Assembly (NCBI RefSeq): GCF_900101075.1
Contig: NZ_FNFY01000001.1
Location: forward strand, 186,001-250,000
Reading direction: 5' to 3'
Origin: Lacicoccus qingdaonensis
GTDB lineage: Bacteria > Bacillota > Bacilli > Staphylococcales > Salinicoccaceae
Length of the DNA: 64,000 bases
Part shown: one piece after another, positions 10,423-19,285 of the stretch
How positions within the stretch are numbered: position 1 is the stretch's first letter
How the letters are laid out: each line of letters opens with the position of its first letter
Notes under the pieces: generated by a model
Told to the model about the DNA's origin: nothing
The model's database searches: none
What the model saw: only the letters and a program-made list of their open reading frames with translations
Position numbers and translations under genes: made by a program

Positions 10423-11007
10423 ATGAATATACCTAATCAGCTCACAGTTTTCCGGGTGATTCTGATACCTGTTTTCATGGTATTTGCCCTGGCCGATTTC
10501 GGTTTTGGCGATATGGAATTTCTCGGCGGGGAAGTCATCAGGGTGGAACAGTTCATATCAGCGGTTATTTTTGTTGTTGCAACATTTACAGATTTTCTTG
10601 ACGGCTACCTCGCCCGCAAATGGAATTTGATTACAAACATGGGTAAGTTCCTGGACCCACTTGCCGACAAATTGCTGGTCACCGCAGGTCTGATCGTTCT
10701 TGTGGAATGGCATACTATATCTTCCTGGATTGCAGTGGTCATCATCGCAAGGGAATTTGCGGTTACGGGGCTTAGACTGCTGCAGATCGAGCAGGGATTC
10801 GTCAGCGCTGCATCCAACCTCGGCAAAGTGAAGACGACATTTCAGATGCTCGCATTGATCTTCTTGCTGTTCGGAGATATATTCACCCAGTTCATACCAT
10901 TTTCACTGGGTATGCTGCTGATGTATATTGCAGTATTTTTCACCGTCCTTTCCGGCATCGAATATTTCTATAAAGGAAGAGAAGTATTCAAGGCAAAACC
11001 CGAATAA
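10423..11007 (+). CDS. pgsA: CDP-diacylglycerol--glycerol-3-phosphate 3-phosphatidyltransferase
   Basis: The enzyme makes phosphatidylglycerol phosphate, the committed step to phosphatidylglycerol and cardiolipin. The 194-residue membrane protein carries the complete CDP-alcohol phosphotransferase motif: D60-G61, A64-R65, G74, D78 and D82 in the expected spacing. Several membrane helices are evident. The ATG at 10423 has gggag at 10411-10415. In many Firmicutes cinA lies between pgsA and recA, but here only 174 bases separate the two. Transcription probably ends at the hairpin 11108-11140. Confidence 0.96.
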   Translation: MNIPNQLTVFRVILIPVFMVFALADFGFGDMEFLGGEVIRVEQFISAVIFVVATFTDFLDGYLARKWNLITNMGKFLDPLADKLLVTAGLIVLVEWHTISSWIAVVIIAREFAVTGLRLLQIEQGFVSAASNLGKVKTTFQMLALIFLLFGDIFTQFIPFSLGMLLMYIAVFFTVLSGIEYFYKGREVFKAKPE

Positions 11008-11107
11008 AACGAAAACTGTATGCTTTAGCTTACAGAAACACGGTTTTGGGCGTATAAGGACGTCCGATCCATAGTTTGTGTACACCAAAATTTAATTTCT
11101 GCAGAAT
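11008..11107. other. Unexplained part of the pgsA-recA spacer
   Basis: No open frame of note is present. CTGTA/TACAG arms near 11018-11037 can form a small hairpin, and ggacgtcc at about 11063-11070 is palindromic. I cannot assign a function. This is where cinA sits in related genomes, and I see no recognisable remnant of it. Confidence 0.35.
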
Positions 11108-11140
11108 AAAAGCGAATATATGTTCGCTTTTTTGTTTTTT
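11108..11140 (+). terminator. Intrinsic terminator downstream of pgsA, overlapping the recA operator
   Basis: AAAAGCGAA at 11108-11116 pairs perfectly with TTCGCTTTT at 11123-11131 around a 6-base loop. T runs follow at 11128-11133 and 11135-11140. The hairpin contains the LexA box at 11113-11126. Confidence 0.7.
11113..11126 (+). promoter_or_regulatory. LexA (SOS) box of recA
   Basis: CGAATATATGTTCG differs from the Gram-positive SOS consensus CGAACRNRYGTTCG mainly by T for C at position 5. It ends 20 bases before the recA -10 element TATAAT at 11147-11152, so it covers the -35 region, a good position for repression. LexA itself is encoded at 45524-46138. Confidence 0.8.
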
Positions 11141-11146
11141 ACATGA

Positions 11147-11152
11147 TATAAT
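11147..11152 (+). promoter_or_regulatory. recA -10 element
   Basis: This is a perfect TATAAT, 30 bases upstream of the recA ATG. The matching -35 lies around 11123-11129 inside the LexA box and is poor (ttcgct or tcgctt). Confidence 0.65.
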
Positions 11153-11181
11153 ATTTTCGAAGTAACATATGGAGGGATAAC

Positions 11182-12240
11182 ATGGACGAAAGACAAAAAG
11201 CATTAGATACTGTAATCAAAAATATGGAGAAATCTTTTGGTAAAGGTTCAGTCATGAAACTTGGCGATGATACCGGCAGAAACGTATCCACAGTTTCCAG
11301 CGGTTCAATCACATTGGACAAAGCACTGGGTGTCGGTGGTTATCCTAAGGGGAGAATCATCGAGATTTACGGTCCTGAATCCTCTGGTAAAACGACAGTC
11401 GCACTGCATGCCATCGCAGAAGTACAAAAGAGCGGAGGCATTGCGGCCTTCATAGACGCAGAGCATGCCCTGGATCCTGTTTATGCAAAAAACCTGGGTG
11501 TAGATACAGAAAACTTATATTTATCACAGCCTGATCACGGTGAACAGGGGCTTGAAATAGCGGAAGCATTCGTCCGGAGCGGCGCTGTGGATATTGTTGT
11601 CGTCGACTCCGTCGCGGCACTCACTCCGAAAGCCGAAATCGAAGGTGAAATGGGCGACAGCCATGTCGGCCTGCAGGCCCGTCTGATGTCACAGGCACTC
11701 CGCAAGCTTTCTTCTGCGATTGCAAAAAGTAATACAACAGCAATTTTCATCAACCAGATCCGTGAAAAGATCGGTGTGATGTTCGGCAACCCCGAAACGA
11801 CACCAGGCGGACGGGCACTTAAGTTCTACAGTTCTGTCAGACTTGAAGTACGCCGCGCAGAGCAGCTGAAACTGGGTCAGGATATCGTCGGTAACAGAAC
11901 GAAGATCAAGATTGTTAAAAATAAAGTGGCACCGCCGTTCAGAGTCGCGGAAGTGGATATGATGTACGGTAAAGGCATTTCCAAAACCGGTGAAGTCATC
12001 GATCTTGCTTCGGAAGCGGAAATAATTCAAAAGAGCGGTGCATGGTATTCGTATAACGGCGAACGTTTAGGCCAGGGTAAGGAAAATGTCAAGGAACATC
12101 TTTCTCAGAACCCTGAACTGTTTGAAGAAATCTCAGGAAAACTGAGGGATGAACTCGGTTTCGGCGACGGCGCCAAAGAAGATGTTCCTGAAGATTCAGC
12201 AGCGGATGAAAATTCACTTTTCCAGGATGAAGATCAGTAA
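11182..12240 (+). CDS. recA: Recombinase RecA
   Basis: RecA polymerises on single-stranded DNA, drives strand exchange and stimulates LexA self-cleavage. The 352-residue protein has Walker [10 protein letters not shown], the QPDHGEQ and VVDSVAAL segments, loop regions including [20 protein letters not shown], and an acidic tail. The ATG at 11182 follows ggaggg at 11171-11176. The gene has its own promoter with a LexA box and is followed by a terminator at 12254-12293, so it forms a single-gene unit and belongs to the SOS regulon together with lexA and sosA in this window. Confidence 0.99.
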   Translation: MDERQKALDTVIKNMEKSFGKGSVMKLGDDTGRNVSTVSSGSITLDKALGVGGYPKGRIIEIYGPESSGKTTVALHAIAEVQKSGGIAAFIDAEHALDPVYAKNLGVDTENLYLSQPDHGEQGLEIAEAFVRSGAVDIVVVDSVAALTPKAEIEGEMGDSHVGLQARLMSQALRKLSSAIAKSNTTAIFINQIREKIGVMFGNPETTPGGRALKFYSSVRLEVRRAEQLKLGQDIVGNRTKIKIVKNKVAPPFRVAEVDMMYGKGISKTGEVIDLASEAEIIQKSGAWYSYNGERLGQGKENVKEHLSQNPELFEEISGKLRDELGFGDGAKEDVPEDSAADENSLFQDEDQ

Positions 12241-12253
12241 ACAGGGTATTATT

Positions 12254-12293
12254 AGCACCAGCTCATATAAATATGAAGCTGGTGCTTGATTTT
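12254..12293 (+). terminator. recA terminator
   Basis: AGCACCAGCT at 12254-12263 pairs with AGCTGGTGCT at 12277-12286, followed by the T-rich ttgatttta. Confidence 0.8.
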
Positions 12294-12382
12294 ATTCAGG
12301 TTTATATTTAGAATTGTTATATATAATATTTTAATAACTATATTATATATATTAGCTTGAGCCTTTTAAGGAGGTGTTTATT

Positions 12383-13942
12383 GTGGATTTGATAGACATT
12401 CTCTTAATCTTGTTCGGCATAATTCTAGGCGTTGTAATCGGATATTTTATAGTAAAATCAATTTTGACTAAGCAACAGCAGGAAGCGCGTTCGTCAGCTG
12501 AACATATAATCGGTGAAGCTGAAAAGGAAGCAAACAGTATCAAGAAAGAAAAGCTGTTGGAAGCAAAAGAAGAAAACCAAAATCTCAAAGATGCCATGGA
12601 ACGTGAAGTTGACAATCAACGAAACGATCTCAGAGCATTTGAATCCAGACTGCTTCAACGTGAAGAGACACTTGACCGAAAAAGTGAAACTTTGGACAAG
12701 AAAGACGAAGCACTGGAGACAAAAGAGGCGAAAATTGAAGAAAAACAGCAATTGGTTGATGCCGAGGATGAAAAGATTAAAGAAATAATCAATCAACAAG
12801 AAACAGAACTATCCCGCATCTCCGGTTTAACACGTGTGGAAGCACGCGAAGAACTATTCTCTGAATTAGAGAAAGAACTGTCACATGATATGGCTGTTAT
12901 GGTAAAAGAAAAAGAAAACCAGATGAAAATGGATGTAGACAAAAATGCGAAGGAACTGCTCGCATTGACAGCACAGAGATATGCTGCCGAGTATACTTCC
13001 GAGTCTACCGTCTCCGTTGTAAATTTACCAAGTGATGAAATGAAGGGACGTATAATAGGTCGTGAAGGACGTAATATACGCACACTTGAAACTCTTACAG
13101 GTGTAGATTTAATCATTGACGATACACCAGAAGCGGTGATTTTATCAGGTTTTGACCCAATACGTCGTGCAATTGCCAAAAACGCATTGGAGTCACTGGT
13201 GAAGGATGGACGCATCCACCCGGGAAGAATTGAAGAAATGGTGGACAAGGCAAAACGTAATATGGAATCAGAGATCCGTGATGCAGGTGAAGCTGCAGCA
13301 TTTGAACTCGATATCCACAACCTGCATCCAGAATTCATCAAGCATCTTGGAAAGATGAAATATCGTTTGAGCTACGGGCAGAATGTATTGAAACATTCTG
13401 TTGAAGTCGGATATCTCTCAGGAATGCTTGCAAGTGAACTTGGAGAAGATGTTGCGGTTGCACGCCGCGCAGGTCTGTTACATGATATCGGTAAAGCCAT
13501 CGACCATGAAATCGAAGGCAGCCACGTTGAAATAGGTGTGGAACTGGCGAAACGCTATAAGGAATCGGAAACTGTAATCAATGCGATTCATTCACACCAC
13601 GGTGACGTCGAGCCGAACAATGTAATATCCATACTGGTTGCGGCAGCTGATGCACTCAGTGCTGCGAGACCGGGTGCACGTCGTGAAACACTGGAAAACT
13701 ATGTGAAGCGTTTGGAACGTCTGGAAGAAATTGCAGATAACCATCCGGGTGTTGAAAAAACGTTTGCCATACAGGCAGGTCGTGAAATCAGGGTGATGGT
13801 TGCTCCTGACAGCATTGATGATCTGAATGCACATAGATTGGCCAGAGACATTAAGAAACAAGTAGAAGATGAACTGCAGTATCCAGGACACATTAAAGTG
13901 ACAGTCGTCCGTGAGATGAGGGCAGTGGAATATGCCAAATAA
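12383..13942 (+). CDS. rny: Ribonuclease Y
   Basis: This membrane-anchored endoribonuclease initiates mRNA decay. The 519-residue protein (the usual length) has an N-terminal membrane helix (about 3-23), a long charged coiled coil (about 30-190), a KH domain (about 205-270, [15 protein letters not shown]) and an HD domain with catalytic H-D in [11 protein letters not shown] (about 367-368). I chose GTG 12383, 8 bases after aaggagg at 12368-12374; GTG 12374 overlaps that site. The upstream region is very AT-rich with a -10-like tataat at 12322-12327. A strong terminator follows at 13948. RicA, which affects RNase Y in Bacillus, is encoded at 28156. Confidence 0.97.
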   Translation: MDLIDILLILFGIILGVVIGYFIVKSILTKQQQEARSSAEHIIGEAEKEANSIKKEKLLEAKEENQNLKDAMEREVDNQRNDLRAFESRLLQREETLDRKSETLDKKDEALETKEAKIEEKQQLVDAEDEKIKEIINQQETELSRISGLTRVEAREELFSELEKELSHDMAVMVKEKENQMKMDVDKNAKELLALTAQRYAAEYTSESTVSVVNLPSDEMKGRIIGREGRNIRTLETLTGVDLIIDDTPEAVILSGFDPIRRAIAKNALESLVKDGRIHPGRIEEMVDKAKRNMESEIRDAGEAAAFELDIHNLHPEFIKHLGKMKYRLSYGQNVLKHSVEVGYLSGMLASELGEDVAVARRAGLLHDIGKAIDHEIEGSHVEIGVELAKRYKESETVINAIHSHHGDVEPNNVISILVAAADALSAARPGARRETLENYVKRLERLEEIADNHPGVEKTFAIQAGREIRVMVAPDSIDDLNAHRLARDIKKQVEDELQYPGHIKVTVVREMRAVEYAK

Positions 13943-13947
13943 AAATC

Positions 13948-13973
13948 CCCGAACTTTTGAGTTCGGGTTTTTT
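13948..13973 (+). terminator. rny terminator
   Basis: CCCGAACT at 13948-13955 pairs with AGTTCGGG at 13960-13967, followed by six T. Confidence 0.88.
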
Positions 13974-14044
13974 AATGTCTGACTTTCCGTTGCAGTCAGT
14001 GTACATTATATGAATTTTTAATGAAAATATCAGTATTGACTTTA

Positions 14045-14080
14045 AAATCGCCCTGAACCGGTATAAGTCCAGGGCGATTT
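14045..14080 (-). terminator. Terminator of the minus-strand small gene
   Basis: AAATCGCCCTG at 14045-14055 and CAGGGCGATTT at 14070-14080 form an 11-bp stem. Read on the minus strand it lies just after the stop of the gene at 14090-14323 and is followed by a short T run. Confidence 0.65.
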
Positions 14081-14089
14081 CATGTATAA

Positions 14090-14323
14090 TTACATATTGT
14101 TGTCTTCATTATCTTTCAGCATTTGCAGAATCTCAGAAGTCTCCTGAGTGTTGTGGCTGGTCGACAATCTTTCATATTTTTCTGCAAGTCGATATGCAGT
14201 CAAGTATAACTCCAGGCCTTCGATCGCTTTTTCATCAGCAGTCGATAAAGGATCGGAAGGGTTGGCATACAGGACGGATTGTGCAAATTGTTTCGGATCG
14301 ATTGATAGTGACAAATGTTTCAC
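14090..14323 (-). CDS. Small protein of unknown function (77 aa)
   Basis: I do not recognise this family. The gene lies on the opposite strand between rny and ymdB and has its own terminator at 14045-14080. The product is acidic and helical-looking, with no signal peptide, membrane segment or cysteine. It begins with a short beta-like segment and then has a long amphipathic stretch (about residues 28-55) suited to helix packing. The start appears to be GTG within taggagtg, so the ribosome binding site is close to or overlaps the start, which makes the exact start uncertain. The separate terminator and neighbour-like codon use support a genuine gene. Confidence 0.65.
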   Translation of the reverse strand: MKHLSLSIDPKQFAQSVLYANPSDPLSTADEKAIEGLELYLTAYRLAEKYERLSTSHNTQETSEILQMLKDNEDNNM

Positions 14324-14410
14324 TCCTAAATTTTTTATATTAAATCATACCCAGCCATTTATGCGGTAAACGCAAAATTCCATAAAATTAACACAGTAAG
14401 GGTGAAATTC

Positions 14411-15169
14411 ATGCGTATCTTATTCATAGGTGACGTTGTCGGTAAAATCGGCAGAAGAATGGTGAGAGACCACCTATTAAAATTAAAAAAAGAACACGGA
14501 GCCCAGATTGCGATAGTGAATGGTGAAAATGCCGCTCACGGCAAAGGGATCACAGAAAAAATCTATAAAGAACTGCTGGGTTATGGGGCGGACTTTATTA
14601 CACTCGGCAATCATGCATTTGCCAAAAGTGATGTTTACGAACTTTTGGACAGGGATATCAATATGATCAGACCTTTAAATTATCCGGGATCGGCACCCGG
14701 CCGCGGCCATAAAACCATCAACATCAACAATAAAAAGCTGCTCATCGTCAATCTGCAGGGCAGAAGTTTCATGCCGGCCATCGACTGCCCATTTAAAGCA
14801 GTGGATAAAGTCCTTGAGGAAAACGAGCATGACTATGCGTTTGTCGACTTTCACAGTGAAACGACGAGTGAGAGCCTTGCGATGGGATATTATCTGGACG
14901 GCAGGGTGGATGCAGTCGTCGGTACGCATACGCATGTTCAGACGAATGATGAACAAATTCTGCCGGGCAGAACAGCCTATATTACGGACGCCGGTATGAC
15001 TGGTTTCAAGGAGGGCATACTCGGCATACGAAAAGAGGAAGTCATCGAGAGGTTTTTAAATCAGCTTCCTGTAAGACATGATGTTCCCGATGAAGGTAAA
15101 GGGATATTATCCGGGGTCATAATCGATACTGATTATAAAAAGATTGAAAAGATAAAAATAACTGAATGA
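14411..15169 (+). CDS. ymdB: YmdB-type metallophosphoesterase (2',3'-cyclic-nucleotide phosphodiesterase)
   Basis: This 252-residue enzyme of the TIGR00282/YmdB family is known in Bacillus to hydrolyse cyclic nucleotides and to influence biofilm and motility choices. The N-terminal FIGDVVGKIGR supplies the first metal ligands, and NGENAAHGKGITEK, TLGNHAF and GTHTHVQTNDEQ supply the remaining metal-binding and catalytic Asn/His residues. I chose ATG 14411 with aagggtg at about 14398-14404. A GTG at 14402 is also in frame but overlaps that site. It usually follows rny directly; here a small minus-strand gene separates them. Confidence 0.92.
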   Translation: MRILFIGDVVGKIGRRMVRDHLLKLKKEHGAQIAIVNGENAAHGKGITEKIYKELLGYGADFITLGNHAFAKSDVYELLDRDINMIRPLNYPGSAPGRGHKTININNKKLLIVNLQGRSFMPAIDCPFKAVDKVLEENEHDYAFVDFHSETTSESLAMGYYLDGRVDAVVGTHTHVQTNDEQILPGRTAYITDAGMTGFKEGILGIRKEEVIERFLNQLPVRHDVPDEGKGILSGVIIDTDYKKIEKIKITE

Positions 15170-15216
15170 TAGGCTCGGACTCAAGTATGATTTTCTGCTG
15201 GATCGGGAGTATCATC

Positions 15217-15258
15217 ATGCTTGAAGAACGTTTATCTGATATAGTTTTAATTGAATAA
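15217..15258 (+). other. Possible 13-codon leader peptide upstream of korA
   Basis: An ATG at 15217 preceded by cgggag opens a 13-codon frame (MLEERLSDIVLIE) ending in TAA at 15256-15258, immediately before the korA ribosome binding site aaggagg at 15257-15263. It could be a translational leader or chance. No diagnostic repeated codon is present. Confidence 0.2.
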
Positions 15259-15270
15259 GGAGGCATTTAT

Positions 15271-17034
15271 ATGAAAGAACAGTTGTCCTGGAAAGTGGGC
15301 GGACAGCAGGGGGAAGGAATTGAGTCGACTGGTGAGATATTTTCCACCACACTTAACCGCCTGGGTTATCACCTGTACAGCTACCGTCACTTTTCCAGCC
15401 GTATAAAAGGCGGACATACAAACAACAATATACGGATTTCAGTGGATGAAGTCCGGTCGGTTGATGATAATATAGATATTCTTGTCGCTTTTGACCAGCA
15501 GACGATTGATGTGAACAGCCACGAACTTATTGAAGGCGGCATTATTTTGGCAGATGCCAAGTTCAAACCGACAGTGGATGAATCATTGAACGTTACTTTA
15601 GTCGTGATTCCATTTACGGAAATTGCCAAAGAGCAGGGCAGCCAGCTGATGAAAAACATGGTGGCGATCGGTGCAAGTGCAAGACTCATGAATCTGCCGA
15701 TGGAACCATTCAAAGATATGATTCACACGATGTTCATAAGAAAAGGCGAGGAAATCGTCCAGAGCAACCATAATGCACTGCGTCTCGGTTTTGAAGCGAT
15801 GGATGAAAAATATAATGAGCTGTCTATCAACGGTGGTTTCGACCTCGGTGAATCTGATGGAACGGAGAAACTCTATCTCATCGGCAACGATGCCATAGGA
15901 TTCGGTGCAGTCAATGCCGGCGTGCGTTTTATGCCTGCCTATCCAATCACACCGGCAAGTGAAATCATGGAATACATGATCAAGCATCTGCCGAAGCTCG
16001 GCGGCACGGTCATCCAGACAGAAGACGAGATTGCAGCAGTGACGATGGCAATCGGTTCAAACTATGCTGGTGCGAGAAGTTTCACAGCATCGGCGGGACC
16101 GGGTCTGTCATTGATGATGGAATCGATCGGTCTGTCCGGCATGACGGAAACGCCGCTCGTCATCGTCAATACGATGAGAGGCGGTCCATCCACAGGCCTT
16201 CCGACCAAACAGGAACAGGCCGACCTCAATCAGATGATTTACGGCACACACGGAGATATTCCTAAAATTGTGCTCGCTCCGACAGATGTCGAGGATGCTT
16301 TTTATTCGACAATCGATGCATTCAACCTGGCTGAATATTACCAGGTGCCTGTAATTCTGTTATCGGATCTGCAGATGTCATTAGGCAAGCAGACGTCCGA
16401 ACCGTTTAATCTGTCACGAGTCGAGATCAACCGCGGTAAGACGATACTTGAAGATATCGAACGGGAAGAAGACGATACAGAATACTTCGAGAGATACGGC
16501 GACAGCGAAGATGGCATTTCATCACGTCCGATTCCAGGTTTGAAAGGCGGTATACACCACGTCACAGGTGTCGAACACAGTCCGACAGGCACACCGAGTG
16601 AAACGGCGGACAATCGTCAGATCATGATGGAAAAAAGGATGCGCAAGCTGAATAACTTTGTAATGGAAGAGCCTTTCAAAGTGGACGGTGAAAAAGACAG
16701 CGACCTTCTTGTCATCAGTTTCCTGAGTGTCAACGGGGTCGCATCGGAAGCGATCGGCCGTTTCGACGAAGATATCGTCGGCAACATTACACACGTCCAG
16801 CTGAAGCAGCTGCACCCGTTCCCGGCGGAAGCTTTATATCCGTACCTTGAAGGTGCAAAGGACATACTCGTCATCGAACAGAACTACAGTGCACAGTTAT
16901 TCAATATAGTGAAAATGAACTACCATATGCACAGCAAAATGAAGTCATTTACGAAATATAATGGAACGCCGTTTAAGCCGAATGAGATTGAAAAGTATAT
17001 CAATTCGATTTTGAAAATAAAGGAAGTTTTATAA
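15271..17034 (+). CDS. korA: 2-oxoacid:ferredoxin oxidoreductase, fused gamma-alpha subunit
   Basis: This subunit belongs to an enzyme that oxidatively decarboxylates a 2-oxoacid (probably 2-oxoglutarate) to acyl-CoA and reduces ferredoxin. The 587-residue protein has an N-terminal gamma domain (about 1-190, starting GGQQGEGIESTGEIF), then the alpha domain (about 200-580) with YPITPASEIMEYM, TASAGPGLSLM and a transketolase-like C-terminal region. The ATG at 15271 has aaggagg 7 bases upstream. The beta subunit begins right after the stop, so the pair is one operon. The same pair follows ymdB in Staphylococcus. The exact 2-oxoacid cannot be read from sequence. Confidence 0.92.
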   Translation: MKEQLSWKVGGQQGEGIESTGEIFSTTLNRLGYHLYSYRHFSSRIKGGHTNNNIRISVDEVRSVDDNIDILVAFDQQTIDVNSHELIEGGIILADAKFKPTVDESLNVTLVVIPFTEIAKEQGSQLMKNMVAIGASARLMNLPMEPFKDMIHTMFIRKGEEIVQSNHNALRLGFEAMDEKYNELSINGGFDLGESDGTEKLYLIGNDAIGFGAVNAGVRFMPAYPITPASEIMEYMIKHLPKLGGTVIQTEDEIAAVTMAIGSNYAGARSFTASAGPGLSLMMESIGLSGMTETPLVIVNTMRGGPSTGLPTKQEQADLNQMIYGTHGDIPKIVLAPTDVEDAFYSTIDAFNLAEYYQVPVILLSDLQMSLGKQTSEPFNLSRVEINRGKTILEDIEREEDDTEYFERYGDSEDGISSRPIPGLKGGIHHVTGVEHSPTGTPSETADNRQIMMEKRMRKLNNFVMEEPFKVDGEKDSDLLVISFLSVNGVASEAIGRFDEDIVGNITHVQLKQLHPFPAEALYPYLEGAKDILVIEQNYSAQLFNIVKMNYHMHSKMKSFTKYNGTPFKPNEIEKYINSILKIKEVL

Positions 17035-17901
17035 ATGGCAACTTTTAAAGATTTCAGAAACAATATCAAACCCAACTGGTGTCCAGGCTGCGGCGACTTC
17101 AGTGTCCAGGCCGCAATCCAGAAAGCCTGTGCGGGCAATGGCCTTGAGCCGGATGAACTCGCTGTCATCACTGGTATCGGATGCAGCGGCCGTCTGAGCG
17201 GCTACATCAAGTCATATGGCTTCCACGCCACTCATGGACGCAGTCTGCCGGTGGCCCAGGGTGTTAAAATGGCGAATAAAGACCTCACGGTCATCGCTTC
17301 TGGCGGCGACGGCGACGGTTTCGCAATCGGTATGGGACACACGGTCCACGCCCTGAAGCGTAATATCGACATTACCTACATCGTCATGGACAACCAGATC
17401 TACGGTCTGACAAAAGGTCAGACGAGCCCTTCTTCTTCTAAAGGTTTCGTCACGAAGTCCACGCCGAAAGGTTCGATCGAACAGCCGATACAGCCGATCA
17501 AAACTGCACTCGCAAGCGGTGCGACATTCGTTGCCCAGAGTGTGAGTTCAGACATCAAGGAACTGACTTCAATCATCCAGCAGGCAATCGACCATAAAGG
17601 ATTCAGCTTCGTCAACGTCTTCAGCCCTTGTGTCACTTACAACAAGGTGAACACTTACGACTGGTTCAAGGAAAACCTGATTTCGATCGCGGACCTTGAA
17701 GGCTATGATGTTCATAACGCGACAGGTGCAATGAACTCGATCATGGAAAACGACGGCCTGTTGAAAGGCATCATCTATCATAATCCGGATGCACCTTCAT
17801 ACGAAGAGCACATTGAAGGTTATGACGATCAGCCGCTCATCTCACGTGAAATGAGACTTGAAAGAGACACTTTCGATGATATGATGGCAGAATTCAAATA
17901 G
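17035..17901 (+). CDS. korB: 2-oxoacid:ferredoxin oxidoreductase, beta subunit
   Basis: This subunit binds thiamine pyrophosphate and an iron-sulfur cluster. The 288-residue protein shows C16-P-G-C19, a further cysteine in GIGCSGR (about 50) and one in FSPCVTYN (about 198) as cluster ligands. The TPP motif is SGGDGDGFAIG, ending in NQIYGLTKGQTSPSS. The start ATG follows the korA stop with no gap, with aaaggaag just upstream. A terminator at 17918-17950 closes the operon. Confidence 0.94.
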   Translation: MATFKDFRNNIKPNWCPGCGDFSVQAAIQKACAGNGLEPDELAVITGIGCSGRLSGYIKSYGFHATHGRSLPVAQGVKMANKDLTVIASGGDGDGFAIGMGHTVHALKRNIDITYIVMDNQIYGLTKGQTSPSSSKGFVTKSTPKGSIEQPIQPIKTALASGATFVAQSVSSDIKELTSIIQQAIDHKGFSFVNVFSPCVTYNKVNTYDWFKENLISIADLEGYDVHNATGAMNSIMENDGLLKGIIYHNPDAPSYEEHIEGYDDQPLISREMRLERDTFDDMMAEFK

Positions 17902-17917
17902 AATAGTTGTTGATGTG

Positions 17918-17950
17918 CCCGGGACTTTCATGAGTGCCGGGTATTTTTTA
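17918..17950 (+). terminator. korAB terminator
   Basis: CCCGG and ACT at 17918-17926 pair with AGT and CCGGG at 17933-17941 with one mismatch, followed by tattttttat. Confidence 0.8.
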
Positions 17951-18080
17951 TGGAAATTTACAGATTTCAAATTTCTGAGGGCGGAAACCGGATAACTGTC
18001 GTGTTTTGAAACAGGAATTTTATTTTGGCTGTGAATCTTGTGCAGAAATTGAATTGCTGTGATATGACAACAATTCAAAG

Positions 18081-18110
18081 CCGGTTTATGCTGAAAATAA
18101 AAACCGGAGG
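18081..18110 (+). promoter_or_regulatory. Hairpin covering the ribosome binding site of the NERD gene
   Basis: CCGGTTT at 18081-18087 pairs with AAACCGG at 18101-18107. The second arm includes the first bases of ggagg (18106-18110), the ribosome binding site for the TTG at 18119. The stem could limit translation. The rest of the 17951-18118 spacer shows nothing I can assign. Confidence 0.4.
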
Positions 18111-18118
18111 CCAGTGAT

Positions 18119-19033
18119 TTGAGAGAGAAAACAAGACGCCATCAACAGCTTGAGATTTTGAACCGGCGGTATCGGCTGTCGGCTTATGAAAGGGAAGAAC
18201 TGCAGAAACTTGAAGCGGGGTATGAAGGTGAGATGATTTTTGACGGAATTGCGGATGAGTTCATTCAGGATACGAACATCGTGCATATGAAGGATTACAA
18301 CTTTTACCCGGAAGAGATCGACCAGCGGTTCTTAACCCGGTCGAAAAAAGACATGTCACATGTTCAGATTGATAACCTGGTGATTGCGAAGGATTTTCTG
18401 TATACGTTTGAGATAAAAAACTACAGCTTCGACCTGAACTATATGGAGTCGAAGTGGTATTTTGATAATGGAAATGAGTTTGCCGATCCGCTCGTTCAGG
18501 TGGCGAAGCAGCGTAATATGATGAACAGGCTGATCGGCGGCTTTGGCCGGGAAGTACGCATGTTCAATGTGCTGGTCTTTATTAACGAAAACCAGACGAT
18601 TTTCAATCTGCCCGCTTCGAATGAAATCATTGTCAGGAGCAATTTGAAAAAGAAACTGTCCAAATGCATGGTGAATAATCAATATGATCACAGTGAGCTG
18701 GTGAGGAATCTTGAGTCTAGGCGTGTGACTGATCTGAAGTACCAGGGAGATGCGCTTGTCGATTTCCACAGTCTGGGAAAAGGCGTGTTTTGTAAGGCGT
18801 GCGGTGAGCGGCTGATTCGGATGAACAGGAATTGGTTCAAATGTTCAAGTTGCAAGGAAGTCCTCCCAATTATTGAGGTAGCTCAGCGTGTGATTGACGA
18901 AATAAGTATACTGAATAAGTCTTGGCCATTGACGCCTACAACCATCCAAAGATTTTCAGACAATCAGGTCAGTGATTTTTTCATCAGAAAACATGTGCAA
19001 AGTAAATTATTGAAATTACAGGAAGAGGATTGA
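18119..19033 (+). CDS. NERD (nuclease-related) domain protein with a C-terminal zinc ribbon
   Basis: The 304-residue protein has an alpha-helical basic N-terminus, then a NERD domain (about 40-170). The domain shows a conserved Gly-Glu near its start (EAGYEGE) and the core HVQIDNLVIAKDFLYTFEIK, with D and E/K in the positions expected of a restriction-endonuclease-like fold. The C-terminal part has CKACGE and CSSCKE, two CxxC pairs that probably bind zinc (about 220-245), and ends in a helical basic tail. No experimental function is established for this family; DNA processing is inferred. The TTG start at 18119 follows ggagg at 18106-18110. It is flanked downstream by an unusual repeat array, the only such array in this window. 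Confidence 0.85.
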   Translation: MREKTRRHQQLEILNRRYRLSAYEREELQKLEAGYEGEMIFDGIADEFIQDTNIVHMKDYNFYPEEIDQRFLTRSKKDMSHVQIDNLVIAKDFLYTFEIKNYSFDLNYMESKWYFDNGNEFADPLVQVAKQRNMMNRLIGGFGREVRMFNVLVFINENQTIFNLPASNEIIVRSNLKKKLSKCMVNNQYDHSELVRNLESRRVTDLKYQGDALVDFHSLGKGVFCKACGERLIRMNRNWFKCSSCKEVLPIIEVAQRVIDEISILNKSWPLTPTTIQRFSDNQVSDFFIRKHVQSKLLKLQEED

Positions 19034-19043
19034 GGCTGGTGAC

Positions 19044-19285
19044 GAGTAAGTCACTGTGAAATCCCGATATGCTCGGAATCGACAGTATAAAACGATTAAG
19101 TCCGTGTGAAATCCCGATATGCTCGGATTAGACAACGGAAACCGATTAAATCCGATTGAAATCCTGTTATGATCGGATTAGACAACGGAAACCGATTAAA
19201 TCCGATTGAAATCCTGTTATGATCGGATTAGACAGCGGAAATCGATTAAGTCAGCATAAAATCCCGATATGCTGACTCTATCGCC
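19044..19285. repeat. Array of five 50-bp tandem repeats, each able to form a hairpin
   Basis: Unit starts are at 19044, 19094, 19144, 19194 and 19244, exactly 50 bases apart. All share a core of the form AAATCC(C/T)G(A/T)TATG. Units 3 and 4 differ at only two positions; unit 1 is the most divergent, and unit 5 loses similarity after about 40 bases. Stems: unit 2 AGTCCG/CGGATT (6 bp with one G-T), units 3 and 4 AATCCGAT/ATCGGATT (8 bp), unit 5 AGTCAGCAT/ATGCTGACT (9 bp). The arm sequences differ between units yet stay complementary. It is not CRISPR: no repeat/spacer alternation exists. The spacer 19034-19381 holds no gene; 19286-19381 shows nothing beyond the ribosome binding site of the next gene. 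Confidence 0.85.
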
